Positions 53,737-61,795 of a stretch of DNA of 64,000 bases are shown in pieces. Position 1 is the stretch's first letter, and each line of letters opens with the position of its first letter. The position numbers were made by a program, and so were the translations under genes. Source of the DNA: Aeromicrobium sp. Root236 (GTDB lineage Bacteria > Actinomycetota > Actinomycetes > Propionibacteriales > Nocardioidaceae); NCBI RefSeq assembly GCF_001428805.1, contig NZ_LMIS01000001.1, positions 496,001-560,000 on the forward strand, read 5' to 3'. Under the pieces are notes generated by a model. It searched no databases and was not told the DNA's origin. It was given only the letters and a program-made list of their open reading frames with translations.

Positions 53737-54378
53737 ATGACGACAGCCGAGCACCGAAGCGCCTCGCCCAAGGGCCTCGTCGTCGTCCTGGTGGTCGTCG
53801 CGCTGGTTGCCGCCGCCGGCGTGGCCTGGCTGCTCAGGCCGGATGACACGACCGGCCGGCCGTTCGCGATGGGCTCCCCCGTGCTCCAGCCCGTGGCCGT
53901 CCCGAGCGGCACGTGCGCCCGGCCGGCGACCACGCCGTTCACGCCGACGAGCGTCACGATCCCGCACGTCGTCAAGGACGGTCAGGTGCTCGCCCTGCCT
54001 CGCGACTCGCGCAACGTGCCGGGCGTCCCGCCGACGTCGGCCAAGTTCACGTTCGCGTGGGACCGGCCGGGCATCAAGCCCGGCTCGGAGCGCGGCAACG
54101 TGCTCCTGAACGCCCACACCTGGCCCGACGGCTCCGCGGTCGGCAACGTCATGCTCGACAAGCTGCACGAGGGCGACCGCATCATCCTGCGCGGTGGCCG
54201 GTCCGAGCTCTGCTACACCGTGAGCAAGCGGATCGAGGTGCTCGCGAGCAAGGGCTATGCGCCCTACTACGCCCGCGACGGCCTTCCCCAGGTCGCGCTG
54301 ATCGTCTGCTCCGGCAAGCGGCTCGGACCCGGCGAGTGGACGCACCGCACGATCTGGTTCGCCGACCCGGCAGCCTGA
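53737..54378 (+). CDS. Class F sortase
   Basis: 213-aa sortase. One membrane anchor is at about residues 13-33. The catalytic triad is H127 in NAHTWPDGSAVGN, C191 in LIVCSGK and R204 in WTHRTIWFA. Class F sortases of actinobacteria attach exported proteins to the cell wall, but their substrates are poorly known and none is visible next to it. Start ATG 53737 with a TTGAGGG ribosome site. Convergent with an SRPBCC gene. Confidence 0.9.
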   Translation: MTTAEHRSASPKGLVVVLVVVALVAAAGVAWLLRPDDTTGRPFAMGSPVLQPVAVPSGTCARPATTPFTPTSVTIPHVVKDGQVLALPRDSRNVPGVPPTSAKFTFAWDRPGIKPGSERGNVLLNAHTWPDGSAVGNVMLDKLHEGDRIILRGGRSELCYTVSKRIEVLASKGYAPYYARDGLPQVALIVCSGKRLGPGEWTHRTIWFADPAA

Positions 54379-54384
54379 GCCGGC

Positions 54385-54837
54385 TCAGTGCCAGTTGCTG
54401 ACGCGCTCGTCCTCCGGGGCCGGCGCACCGGTGCCGGTCTCCAGCAGCGCCTTCAGGCTCATCAGGAACGTCGCCCACTTGGTGCTGCAGTGGTACATGA
54501 AGTCGACGGGCTCCTGCCATCCTCGGTGCGCGAACATGATGATCGTGTAGCCGTCCTCGGTCGTCAGGTCCCAGCTGACGTGCGTGCCGATCCACTCCTC
54601 CGGTCCGGCGACGACCTCCCACAGGACCCGCTCGGCCGACTTGGCCTCCAGCACGCTCATGTCGAAGCCGTTCGGCTCCGGCGCGCCCTCGAACCGGAAC
54701 TGGAGCACGCCGCCGGCATCGCCGTCGCCGCGTACGTCCCTCGTCCACCAGCCGGCCAGCCCTTCGGTCGTGGTCAGCGCTTCGTAGACGGCCTCCTGCG
54801 AGGCCGTGATTCCCACTCGATGCAGGATGTCCACCAT
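54385..54837 (-). CDS. SRPBCC/AHSA1-domain protein
   Basis: 150-aa START-like protein. The AHSA1 pattern is GITASQEAVYEALTTTEGLAGWWTRDVRG at the start and FMYHCSTKWATFLMSLKALLETG near the end. It binds a hydrophobic ligand in an unknown process. Start ATG 54837 with AAGGAG upstream. It follows the ArsR gene by 50 nt on the same strand, in what looks like an SRPBCC-ArsR-SRPBCC operon. Confidence 0.88.
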   Translation of the reverse strand: MVDILHRVGITASQEAVYEALTTTEGLAGWWTRDVRGDGDAGGVLQFRFEGAPEPNGFDMSVLEAKSAERVLWEVVAGPEEWIGTHVSWDLTTEDGYTIIMFAHRGWQEPVDFMYHCSTKWATFLMSLKALLETGTGAPAPEDERVSNWH

Positions 54838-54887
54838 GGTTCTCTCCTTGTGATGTCGTGCGGCCGCGGTCGCGGTCGACTGGTCGT

Positions 54888-55229
54888 TCACTCCTGGGGG
54901 TTGCGGTTCTTGGCGATGGCCTCGGAGATCTGCTTGATCCGGCCGAGGCGTGCGTCCCACGTACGCCCGACGTCGTTGAGCTGGGCCACGGCGCGGGTGA
55001 ACTGGGCCTGGTCGATGCGGTAGCGCTTCTCGCGGCCCGCTGCGGTGGCCTGCACCAGCCCGACCCGGTCGAGGACACCGAGGTGCTTCGCCACTGCCTG
55101 CCGGGTCACCGGAAGCTGTTCACTGAGCGACGTGGCCGTGCCGTCGCCGCGCAGCATCAGGTCGAGCATGCGTCGCCGCGTCGGATCACCGATCGCCGAC
55201 CACAGGTCGTCGTCCACGGCAGTCGTCAT
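54888..55229 (-). CDS. ArsR-family repressor
   Basis: 113-aa winged-helix regulator. The core is AIGDPTRRRMLDLMLRGDGTATSLSEQLPVTRQAVAKHLGVLDRVGLV, with no metal-binding Cys. It therefore likely senses a metabolite through the partner SRPBCC protein. The ATG overlaps the upstream SRPBCC stop by 4 nt. Two identical inverted repeats in the promoter region of that SRPBCC gene are the likely operators. Confidence 0.9.
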   Translation of the reverse strand: MTTAVDDDLWSAIGDPTRRRMLDLMLRGDGTATSLSEQLPVTRQAVAKHLGVLDRVGLVQATAAGREKRYRIDQAQFTRAVAQLNDVGRTWDARLGRIKQISEAIAKNRNPQE

Positions 55230-55687
55230 GCCGCCTCCAGCCCTTCGGCGTACGTCTTGATGATCGGCACGAAGCGGTCCCAGCCCTCGCTGTGCGACAG
55301 GTAGCGCTCCTCGATCGCCGCGGCCTCCCAGCCACGCTCCCGGAACCCGGTCTCGCTGAACCTGAGCAGCGTTCCGGCGCCGGCCGGCTCCAGCTCGAAC
55401 GTCACGAGGTTGGAGTTGCCTCCGACGGCGCTCTCCCCCGCCGGATGCGTCCAGCGGAAGCTGAACACCCGCGGCGGATCGGCGACGACGACGCTCAGCT
55501 GCTCGACATGCGCCCGAGGGTTCTCCCCGTCGGCCCACACCAGCTCGCTCGTCGATCCCGGCGCCGGCTCGAAGTCCGTCGACACGCTCCACCATTCCCG
55601 TACGTGCTCGGGCGTGCTGATCACCTCGAACACCACCTCCGGCGGTGCGTCGATGTGGATCTCGCGGTCGATGCTGGCGTACTCCAT
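55226..55687 (-). CDS. SRPBCC/AHSA1-domain protein (first gene of ArsR operon)
   Basis: 153-aa AHSA1-type protein. It opens DREIHIDAPPEVVFEVISTPEHVREWWS, and the SRPBCC end is ERYLSHSEGWDRFVPIIKTYAEGL. It is first in a three-gene operon with the ArsR repressor and a second SRPBCC protein. AGGAGG ribosome site before ATG 55687. The intergenic region carries a TTGCGC/TAGATT promoter with 17-nt spacing between two operator-like repeats. Confidence 0.9.
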   Translation of the reverse strand: MEYASIDREIHIDAPPEVVFEVISTPEHVREWWSVSTDFEPAPGSTSELVWADGENPRAHVEQLSVVVADPPRVFSFRWTHPAGESAVGGNSNLVTFELEPAGAGTLLRFSETGFRERGWEAAAIEERYLSHSEGWDRFVPIIKTYAEGLEAA

Positions 55688-55703
55688 GCGTCCTCCTGAT
55701 ATA

Positions 55704-55763
55704 GCAACCATCGGTTGCGTATCAATCTAGCACCGGCCTGTCGCATGCGCAACCCTCGGTTGC
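55704..55763 (-). promoter_or_regulatory. ArsR-operon promoter with two operators
   Basis: Two identical inverted repeats GCAACC-N3-GGTTGC at 55704-55718 and 55749-55763, centres 45 bp apart. Between them on the minus strand lie -35 TTGCGC (55752-55747) and -10 TAGATT (55729-55724), 17-nt spacer. One operator covers the -35 region and the other the predicted start near 55717. Autorepression by the ArsR protein is likely. Confidence 0.75.
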
Positions 55764-55773
55764 ACAAGGGTGC

Positions 55774-55800
55774 TGTCACATTCCGGGGCGCTGCGTCGTC
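55774..55800 (+). promoter_or_regulatory. ECF41-type promoter upstream of the epimerase gene
   Basis: TGTCACA (55774-55780), exactly 16 nt, CGTC (55797-55800). Predicted start about 55807, 37 nt before the ATG at 55844. Same motif as at 28.3 and 33.0 kb. Confidence 0.8.
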
Positions 55801-55843
55801 ACACCTTCAGACGAAGGATTCGACGACAAGAAGGGTGATGACG

Positions 55844-56764
55844 ATGCGAGTGTTCGTGGCAGGTGGAGCAGGTGTCCTCGGGAGGCGACTGGTGCCGCAG
55901 CTCGTGGCGCGAGGTCACGACGTGACCGCGACGACGACGAGCGCCGCCAAGCTCGGGTTCCTCGACCAGCTCGGTGCGGACAGCGTCGTGATGGACGGAC
56001 TGGACGCGGCCTCGGTCGCCGAGGCGGTCGCCAACGCCAAGCCCGACGTGGTCGTGCACCAGATGACGGCGATCGCCGGCAAGCCGGACATCAAGCACAT
56101 GGACCGCTGGTTCGCCACCACCAACCGGCTTCGAACCGAGGGCACCGACCACCTGCTGGCCGCCGCAGCGGCCAGCGGGGTCTCCCACGTCGTCGCGCAG
56201 AGCTATGCCAGCTGGAACGGCGAGCAGTCCGGCGGCTGGGTCAAGACCGAGGAGGAGCCGCTCAACCTGATGCCGGGCACCGTGGCGAACCCCGGCATGA
56301 AGGCCATCCAGCACCTCGAGGAGTCGGTCCTCGAGGCGAACGGCGTGGTCCTGCGCTACGGCGGGCTGTACGGCCCCGGCGCCACCGACGACCAGGTCGA
56401 GCTGATCCGCAAGCGCCAGTTCCCGCTGGTCGGCTACGGCGCCGGCCACAGCTCGTGGGTGCATCTCGACGATGCGGCCAGCGCGACAGTCCTGGCCATC
56501 GAGCAGAAGGCCCGAGGGGTGTTCAACATCGTCGATGACGACCCGGCGCCCGCCAGCGAGTGGCTCCCCTACCTGGCCGAGTGCGCCGGCGCGAAGCGAC
56601 CCATGAGCGTGCCGGTGTGGCTGGCACGCCTGCTCGCCGGCCCCGTCGCCGTGCTGATGATGACGGAGGGGCGCGCGTTCTCCAACGCCAAGGCCAAGCG
56701 TGAGCTCGGCTGGGAGCTGCGCTACCCGTCGTGGCGCCAGGGCTTCAAGGAAGAGCTGACATGA
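55844..56764 (+). CDS. NAD-dependent epimerase/dehydratase-like protein, candidate ECF41 target
   Basis: 306-aa extended-SDR protein. N-terminal Rossmann motif MRVFVAGGAGVLGRRLV (G-G-A-G-V-L-G), a S-Y-A-S-W-N-G stretch near 118 and GAGHSSWVHLDDAASA near 195. The active-site Y-x-x-x-K is not clearly present, so activity may differ from classical epimerases. The E of the ECF41-controlled COE group, with a perfect motif upstream. I took ATG 55844, with AAGGG about 8 nt upstream, rather than ATG 55838. Confidence 0.88.
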   Translation: MRVFVAGGAGVLGRRLVPQLVARGHDVTATTTSAAKLGFLDQLGADSVVMDGLDAASVAEAVANAKPDVVVHQMTAIAGKPDIKHMDRWFATTNRLRTEGTDHLLAAAAASGVSHVVAQSYASWNGEQSGGWVKTEEEPLNLMPGTVANPGMKAIQHLEESVLEANGVVLRYGGLYGPGATDDQVELIRKRQFPLVGYGAGHSSWVHLDDAASATVLAIEQKARGVFNIVDDDPAPASEWLPYLAECAGAKRPMSVPVWLARLLAGPVAVLMMTEGRAFSNAKAKRELGWELRYPSWRQGFKEELT

Positions 56765-56902
56765 GCTGCGCCGAGGACGCCGTCGGCCGAGCCGAGCTCC
56801 GGATGATGCTGTGGGCCATGGCGTCCCGGATCAGCCGCAGCGACCCGGATCCTCAGTCGCGGTCGACCTGCGCGCCTGGCGTCGGCCGACGTCGCGAAGC
56901 CG

Positions 56903-57166
56903 TCAGGAAACCGGCTCCGCGATGAGCCGCAGGATGCGCTCCTCCGAGACCCCCAGCGCAGCGCTGACTCGCGCGATCCCCCACTCGTCGACGAGCTCGA
57001 CGAGCGAGTCGCGGCGCAACGCCTTGACCATCTGGTTCATCGTCCGCAGCGTCTCGTGGACCGTGCCGAGCTCGTCGAGCCGTTCCCTGGGCGGCAGGTC
57101 GCGGAGCCATGCCTCGATCCGACTCCTGAGCGTCTCCATGTGATCGATGAGCTGGTGGTCAGTCAT
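56903..57166 (-). CDS. Small HTH-like helical protein
   Basis: 87-aa charged, mostly helical protein. The C-terminal part IARVSAALGVSEERILRLI resembles a helix-turn-helix recognition unit. The N-terminal part (LIDHMETLRSRIEAWLRDLPPRERLDELG) may be a coiled coil for dimerisation. It could be a small DNA-binding protein, but no family is certain. It lies alone between the epimerase and the divergent DUF1992 gene. Confidence 0.65.
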   Translation of the reverse strand: MTDHQLIDHMETLRSRIEAWLRDLPPRERLDELGTVHETLRTMNQMVKALRRDSLVELVDEWGIARVSAALGVSEERILRLIAEPVS

Positions 57167-57306
57167 GGGTGCCTCTGCGAACGTGGGAGTGACGACATGT
57201 CTGCTACCGAGTCAACCACATGGCATGAGCTCGTCGGTACGCCCACGGCCGGTCTTCGCGACGACGCCGTGGCATGCTGGACGTACGACCTGAAGGAGTG
57301 ATCCCG

Positions 57307-57924
57307 ATGAGCGCCCGCGACCGCAAGAGGCATGAATATCGGTCGCGCCTGGAGGCCGAGGCTGCCGCGTCAGAGGGTCACGAGGACGACCAGGACGAGG
57401 CCGAGGCGCGCGAGAAGCGGCTCGCCAACCAGGCTCAGTGGGTCGAGCTCCAGGTCCAGCAGGCGATGCGGCGCGGCGAGTTCGACAACCTGCCCGGCAC
57501 CGGCAAGCCGATCCCCGGCCTCGACGCACCGCACGACCCCGACTGGTGGCTCAAACGGCTCATCGAGCGCGAGCGCATCACCGGCGTGCTCCCGCCGGCG
57601 CTCGCACTGCGCACCGAGGACGCTCGTATGGACGAGACCCTCGATCACGAGACGACGCCTGAGGGCGTGCGCCGGGCCATCGAGGACTTCAACGCCCGCA
57701 TCGTCGACGCACGCCGCCAGCTGCAAGGCGGTCCACCGGTCATCACGCCCCTGCGTGACGCGAACGTCGAGATCGCGGCGTGGCGGGAGCGTCGCGCCGC
57801 GCGGGTGGCGCAGCAGAAGGCCGTCCTCGAGCAGATCCGTCGCGACGAGGCCGCCGCGACTCCCCCGCCGTGGTGGCGCCGGCTCCTCGCCTGGCTTCGG
57901 CCCCAACGACGCCGCCTCATCTGA
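57307..57924 (+). CDS. DUF1992 (DnaJ C28-homology) protein
   Basis: 205-aa protein with the DUF1992 core at about residues 45-135. Its signature is VQQAMRRGEFDNLPGTGKPIPGLDAPHDPDWWLKRLIERE. The family is related to the DnaJ homologue subfamily C member 28 domain, of unclear function. The acidic N-terminus and basic, Trp-rich C-terminus (WWRRLLAWLRPQRRR) suggest nucleic-acid or membrane contact. AAGGAG ribosome site before ATG 57307. Followed by an alkylation-repair gene. Confidence 0.88.
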   Translation: MSARDRKRHEYRSRLEAEAAASEGHEDDQDEAEAREKRLANQAQWVELQVQQAMRRGEFDNLPGTGKPIPGLDAPHDPDWWLKRLIERERITGVLPPALALRTEDARMDETLDHETTPEGVRRAIEDFNARIVDARRQLQGGPPVITPLRDANVEIAAWRERRAARVAQQKAVLEQIRRDEAAATPPPWWRRLLAWLRPQRRRLI

Positions 57925-57955
57925 CGCCGTCGGTGGCGACAGGCACACTGGGCTC

Positions 57956-58891
57956 ATGGTCGCGGCGTCCCAGGTCTCCCTCAGCCGCGAGCTGCGGCTC
58001 GACTCCGCCGTCAACGTGCGACAGACCCTGGGCCTGCTCCGCCGGGGCAAGGGCGACCCGACGACGCAGCGCGACGGAGCACGTCTGTGGCGCACGAGCC
58101 GCATGGAGACCGGACCCGTCACCTACGTGCTGCAGCAGCCGGAGCCCTCGCTCGTACGCGCTGAGGCCTGGGGGCCCGGTGCTGCGGAGCTGCTCGACGG
58201 GCTGCGAGGTCTGGTCGGTGCCGAGGACGACCCGTCGGGATTCCGGCCCCAGCACCCCGTCCTGGCCGATGCGTTCCGCCGCCATGCCGGGCTCCGCGTG
58301 CCACGCACAGGCCGCGTCCTCGAGGCGCTGATCGCCGCGGTGATCGAGCAGAAGGTCGTCGGCCTCGACGCGTTCGCCGCCTGGCGCCGGCTCAACCTGC
58401 GATTCGGCGAGCCGGCGCCCGGTCCCGCACCGTCCGGCATGCGCGTCTTCCCCACCGCCGAGGAATGGGCTGCCATCCCCTCGTGGGACTGGCACCGTGC
58501 CGGCGTCGACCCCCAGCGCGCACGCACGGCCCAGGCGTGCGCCCGGGTGGGCCGGCAGGTCGATCGGCTCGCCACGACGCACCGTGACGACCATGGCGCC
58601 GTCTACCGGGGCTTGCGCAGCATCCCGGGGGTGGGCGTGTGGACCGCTGCTGAAGTGGGCAGCCGCGCTCTGGGCGACGCCGACGCCGTGCCGTTCGGCG
58701 ACTACCACGTCGCCAAGGACGTCGGCTCCGCGCTGCTCGGCCACACGATCGACGACGCCGAGCTCGCCGAGGTGCTCGAGCCCTGGCGCCCTCACCGGTT
58801 CCGGGTCGTGCAGCTCATCCGCCTGAGCCCGTTCGCCACACGCGAGCGGCGCGGGCCGCGCATGCCACGCGTCGACCACCGACACATCTGA
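57956..58891 (+). CDS. DNA-3-methyladenine glycosylase II family (AlkA-like)
   Basis: 311-aa HhH-GPD glycosylase that removes alkylated bases. The helix-hairpin-helix is LRSIPGVGVWTAAEVGSRALGD near residue 222-243, with the catalytic Asp expected in VPFGDYHVAKD near 252. An AlkA-like N-terminal beta domain seems shortened. No iron-sulfur Cys cluster is seen. Start ATG 57956. It follows the DUF1992 gene by 31 nt on the same strand. Confidence 0.9.
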   Translation: MVAASQVSLSRELRLDSAVNVRQTLGLLRRGKGDPTTQRDGARLWRTSRMETGPVTYVLQQPEPSLVRAEAWGPGAAELLDGLRGLVGAEDDPSGFRPQHPVLADAFRRHAGLRVPRTGRVLEALIAAVIEQKVVGLDAFAAWRRLNLRFGEPAPGPAPSGMRVFPTAEEWAAIPSWDWHRAGVDPQRARTAQACARVGRQVDRLATTHRDDHGAVYRGLRSIPGVGVWTAAEVGSRALGDADAVPFGDYHVAKDVGSALLGHTIDDAELAEVLEPWRPHRFRVVQLIRLSPFATRERRGPRMPRVDHRHI

Positions 58892-58934
58892 GGAGCCACG
58901 GAATGAATGCAGGTCGCAACCGGTTGATCCAGAC

Positions 58935-59480
58935 ATGACGACGACCGTGCAGGCCGTGACGCGCAAGCAGATCGACGCCGAGATCCGCAGTGCCCTTTCC
59001 GCGATCTACCTCGCCGCCTACGGCGATCCGAGCCTCCCCGAGAGCCAGCTCGACGCCGACAACTTCGTCAGCTCGACGATCCCCCGGCACTCGCGGCGCG
59101 CGGGCTTCCGCCTCATGCTCGCGACGACGGACGGCACGGCCTCCGGCTACGCCTACGGGTTCACCGGCAAGCGTGGTCAGTTCTGGAGCGACTGGCTCTC
59201 CGGTGCCGCCCCGGCCGACATCGTCGAGGCCTGGGTCGGCGACCACTTCGAGCTCGTCGACATCGTGGTCGACCCAGCGCACCGAGGTCAGGGCATTGCG
59301 GGCCTCCTGCACGACCACCTCGTCGAGGGACTGCCGCAGCAGAAGGCTCTCCTCGCCACCACTCCTGACGACGGCGCAGCAGCACGGCTCTACGGTGGCC
59401 GCGGGTGGCAGGTCCTCGTCCCCGGGATCGACGGTGACAAGGCGCTCTACGGCCTCGACCTCGCGGCCCGCACGGCCTGA
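58935..59480 (+). CDS. GNAT acetyltransferase
   Basis: 181-aa GNAT. The cofactor motif is VDIVVDPAHRGQGIAGLLHDHLVEG (about residues 111-135), followed by ARLYGGRGWQVLVPG, which matches motif B. The N-terminal part is helical, and the acceptor is unknown. It starts 43 nt after the glycosylase gene, on the same strand, and precedes an MFS gene. Confidence 0.88.
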   Translation: MTTTVQAVTRKQIDAEIRSALSAIYLAAYGDPSLPESQLDADNFVSSTIPRHSRRAGFRLMLATTDGTASGYAYGFTGKRGQFWSDWLSGAAPADIVEAWVGDHFELVDIVVDPAHRGQGIAGLLHDHLVEGLPQQKALLATTPDDGAAARLYGGRGWQVLVPGIDGDKALYGLDLAARTA

Positions 59481-59508
59481 CCGTCCGAGCCCGCCCTAGA
59501 GTGGATCG

Positions 59509-60705
59509 GTGCCCTTGACGTCCCGTGTCCCTGCGTGGCTGCGGGTGGCGGCGGCGCTGTTTGCCGTGGGTTGGGGCGCCAACCAGTTCGCCGCGATGCT
59601 GCTGGTCTATCGCGAGCACGACGGCGCCTCCAGCGAGGCCGTGACCGCGCTGTTCGGGGCGTACGCGCTGGGGCTCGTCCCGGCGCTCCTGATCGTCGCG
59701 CCGATCTCCGACCGGATCGGTCGCCGCCGCGTCATGCGTCCCGTGCTCGTCCTGTCGTTCATCGGCACGGTCATCCTGCTGGTCGGCGGAGGACACCTCG
59801 GGGTGCTGCTCCTCGGCCGTCTCGTGGCGGGCATCGCGTCGGGGGCGGCATTCGCGCCGGGCAGCGCCTGGGTCAAGGAGCTGTCGGCTGACCGGCCGCC
59901 CGGCACGGGAGCCCGGCGCGCCGCCCTCGCGCTGTCGGCCGGCTTCGGCTCCGGACCGCTCGTCGCCGGCCTCCTCGGGCAGTGGCTGCCCGGCCCGACG
60001 GTGCTGCCGTACGTCCCTCACCTCGTGCTGATGGCCGGCGTCATCGTGCTCGCTTGGCACGCTCCCGAGCCGTTCGTGCCCAGGTCCGCGGACGAGACCC
60101 ACCGCAGGTCGGAGGTCTGGCAGGCGATGCGCTCGCGTCCGTTCGTGCTCGGCATCACCCTCACGGCACCGTGGGTCTTCGGCGCCGCCGCCACGAGCTT
60201 CGCCACGATCCCGACCTTCGTCGACATCGGCGTGGCCCCCGTCGCCGTCACCGGTGCGCTGACCGGGCTCACGCTGTGGACCGGGGTTGCGGTGCAGCCG
60301 GTGGGCAAGCGGCTCCACGATCCACGCCTGATCATCGGCTCGGGTCTCGTTGCCGCCGCCGCGGGCCTGCTCGTCGGGCTGCTGCTGGCGTCGTCGGACG
60401 CCACGTGGCTCGTGGTGCCGGCGGCGATGCTGCTCGGCACCGCGTACGGGCTGATCCTGGTCGGCGGGCTGACGGCGGTCCAGAGCCTGGCCCACCCTGA
60501 CGACCTCGGCACGCTCAACGCCGTGTTCTACAGCCTCACGTACGTCGGGTTCGCCGCACCCTTGCTCAGCACGTTGGCGCTCAACGCGATCTCACCCGAG
60601 CAGCTCATGCTCGGCGGGGTGCTGATGCTCGCGATCACCCTGCCGCTGGTGGTGCTGTCCCGGGCCAGGACGCCGGTCAGCGTCCCGGGCCAGCAGCGCC
60701 GATGA
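59509..60705 (+). CDS. MFS transporter
   Basis: 398-aa major facilitator with about 12 hydrophobic segments. The motif A loop DRIGRRRVMRP near residue 65 and a later GAAFAPGSAWVKEL are typical of drug:H+ antiporter-like MFS proteins. Substrate unknown. GTG start. Its last 29 nt overlap, in antisense, the stop region of the convergent VOC gene. Confidence 0.9.
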   Translation: MPLTSRVPAWLRVAAALFAVGWGANQFAAMLLVYREHDGASSEAVTALFGAYALGLVPALLIVAPISDRIGRRRVMRPVLVLSFIGTVILLVGGGHLGVLLLGRLVAGIASGAAFAPGSAWVKELSADRPPGTGARRAALALSAGFGSGPLVAGLLGQWLPGPTVLPYVPHLVLMAGVIVLAWHAPEPFVPRSADETHRRSEVWQAMRSRPFVLGITLTAPWVFGAAATSFATIPTFVDIGVAPVAVTGALTGLTLWTGVAVQPVGKRLHDPRLIIGSGLVAAAAGLLVGLLLASSDATWLVVPAAMLLGTAYGLILVGGLTAVQSLAHPDDLGTLNAVFYSLTYVGFAAPLLSTLALNAISPEQLMLGGVLMLAITLPLVVLSRARTPVSVPGQQRR

Positions 60706-61063
60706 CCGACACGACGTTGCCCGAAGGATCGGTGAACCACGCGATGTCGGGGCCGTTGCCCTTCATGACGCCGTCGTCGTCCTGCGGCATGCCGTCGTAG
60801 CGCTCGAACGTCACGCGTCGGCCCGCCAGCTCGCGCACGGCGGCCGAGACGTCGTCGACCGGCAGGTTGAGCACCGTGAACGACGCCGGCGAGTGCGCCT
60901 CGCCCTTGGGATAGACCAAGACCCGGTGACCGTCGCCCAGGTCGAGATGGAGCATGCCATCGGACTCCTCGACGTCGAGGCCGACGACGTCGCTGTAGAA
61001 CGCCTTGGCTGCCGGGATGTCCGCGACGGAGAAGCCGCTGAACGGGGTGCCGTAACTGACCAT
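60677..61063 (-). CDS. VOC-superfamily (glyoxalase-like) protein
   Basis: 128-aa single-domain VOC protein. It opens GFSVADIPAAKAFYSDVVGLDVEE, and the metal-site Glu/Asp region is seen in IAWFTDPSGNVVSVI. AAGGA ribosome site before ATG 61063. Family members detoxify aldehydes or bind drugs; specificity unknown. It is followed upstream by an alpha/beta hydrolase on the same strand, separated by 20 nt. Confidence 0.87.
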   Translation of the reverse strand: MVSYGTPFSGFSVADIPAAKAFYSDVVGLDVEESDGMLHLDLGDGHRVLVYPKGEAHSPASFTVLNLPVDDVSAAVRELAGRRVTFERYDGMPQDDDGVMKGNGPDIAWFTDPSGNVVSVIGAAGPGR

Positions 61064-61083
61064 GATGTGTGTCCTTTCGGTGC

Positions 61084-61767
61084 TCAGGTCGTCGAGACGA
61101 TCGCCTCGGCGACTTCCGCGGGTTGACTCAGCGCGGCCAGGTGACCGCCCGGAACCTCGGTGACCTCGATGCCCAGTCGCTCGCGCGCCACGCGCTGCTG
61201 GAACGCGAACGGGAAGAACCGGTCGCTGCGGCCGGCCAGCACGGTGGTCGGGATGTCGGGCCAGGCGTCGAGCCCCCACGGTGTGGTGAAGACCGCGTCG
61301 GCCTCGCCGTACTCCTCGTCACCGAGCGCGGCGATCGTCTCGGCCGGTACGTCGTGCAGGAAGTAGGTCTCGATGTCGAAGTTGGCGTCGGGGTCACGAC
61401 CCTCACGGATGTCGTTGTCGCGTCTGGCGTCTGCCGAGCCGGTGGCGTCCCACCACTGGCCTGCGGTCTCGCCCGGGAGCGGGACCATGGCGTTGAGCAG
61501 GACGATCCGCGATGCCGGCAGCCGGGCGGCCGCCCACGGGCCGCTGAACCCGCCGAGCGACTGGGCGACGATCACGACGTCGTCGAGACCTGCCGCCGCT
61601 GCCACGATCAGGTCGACATAGTCAGGCAGGCCCTTGGCGGGGTCGTCGCCGGGAAGGTCGACCGCGATGCTGGACAGCCCACGCTCGCTCAGCTCGCGGC
61701 GCACGAGGTCCCAGTAGGCCGCCTGGCCTCCGGCGCCGGGGACCAGGACATACGTCGGCTCAGCCAT
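61084..61767 (-). CDS. Alpha/beta hydrolase
   Basis: 227-aa hydrolase. The nucleophile elbow is A-Q-S-L-G-G (serine near residue 69; the first Gly is replaced by Ala). An oxyanion-hole region YVLVPGAGGQAAYW lies at the start. The acid is probably the Asp of AGRSDRFFPF, and the catalytic His that of VPGGHLAAL near 207. This resembles the esterase/EstC-like group with short caps. Co-directional with the VOC gene. Confidence 0.88.
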   Translation of the reverse strand: MAEPTYVLVPGAGGQAAYWDLVRRELSERGLSSIAVDLPGDDPAKGLPDYVDLIVAAAAGLDDVVIVAQSLGGFSGPWAAARLPASRIVLLNAMVPLPGETAGQWWDATGSADARRDNDIREGRDPDANFDIETYFLHDVPAETIAALGDEEYGEADAVFTTPWGLDAWPDIPTTVLAGRSDRFFPFAFQQRVARERLGIEVTEVPGGHLAALSQPAEVAEAIVSTT

Positions 61768-61795
61768 GTGCCGATCGTATGCCCCGCCTCCGACG

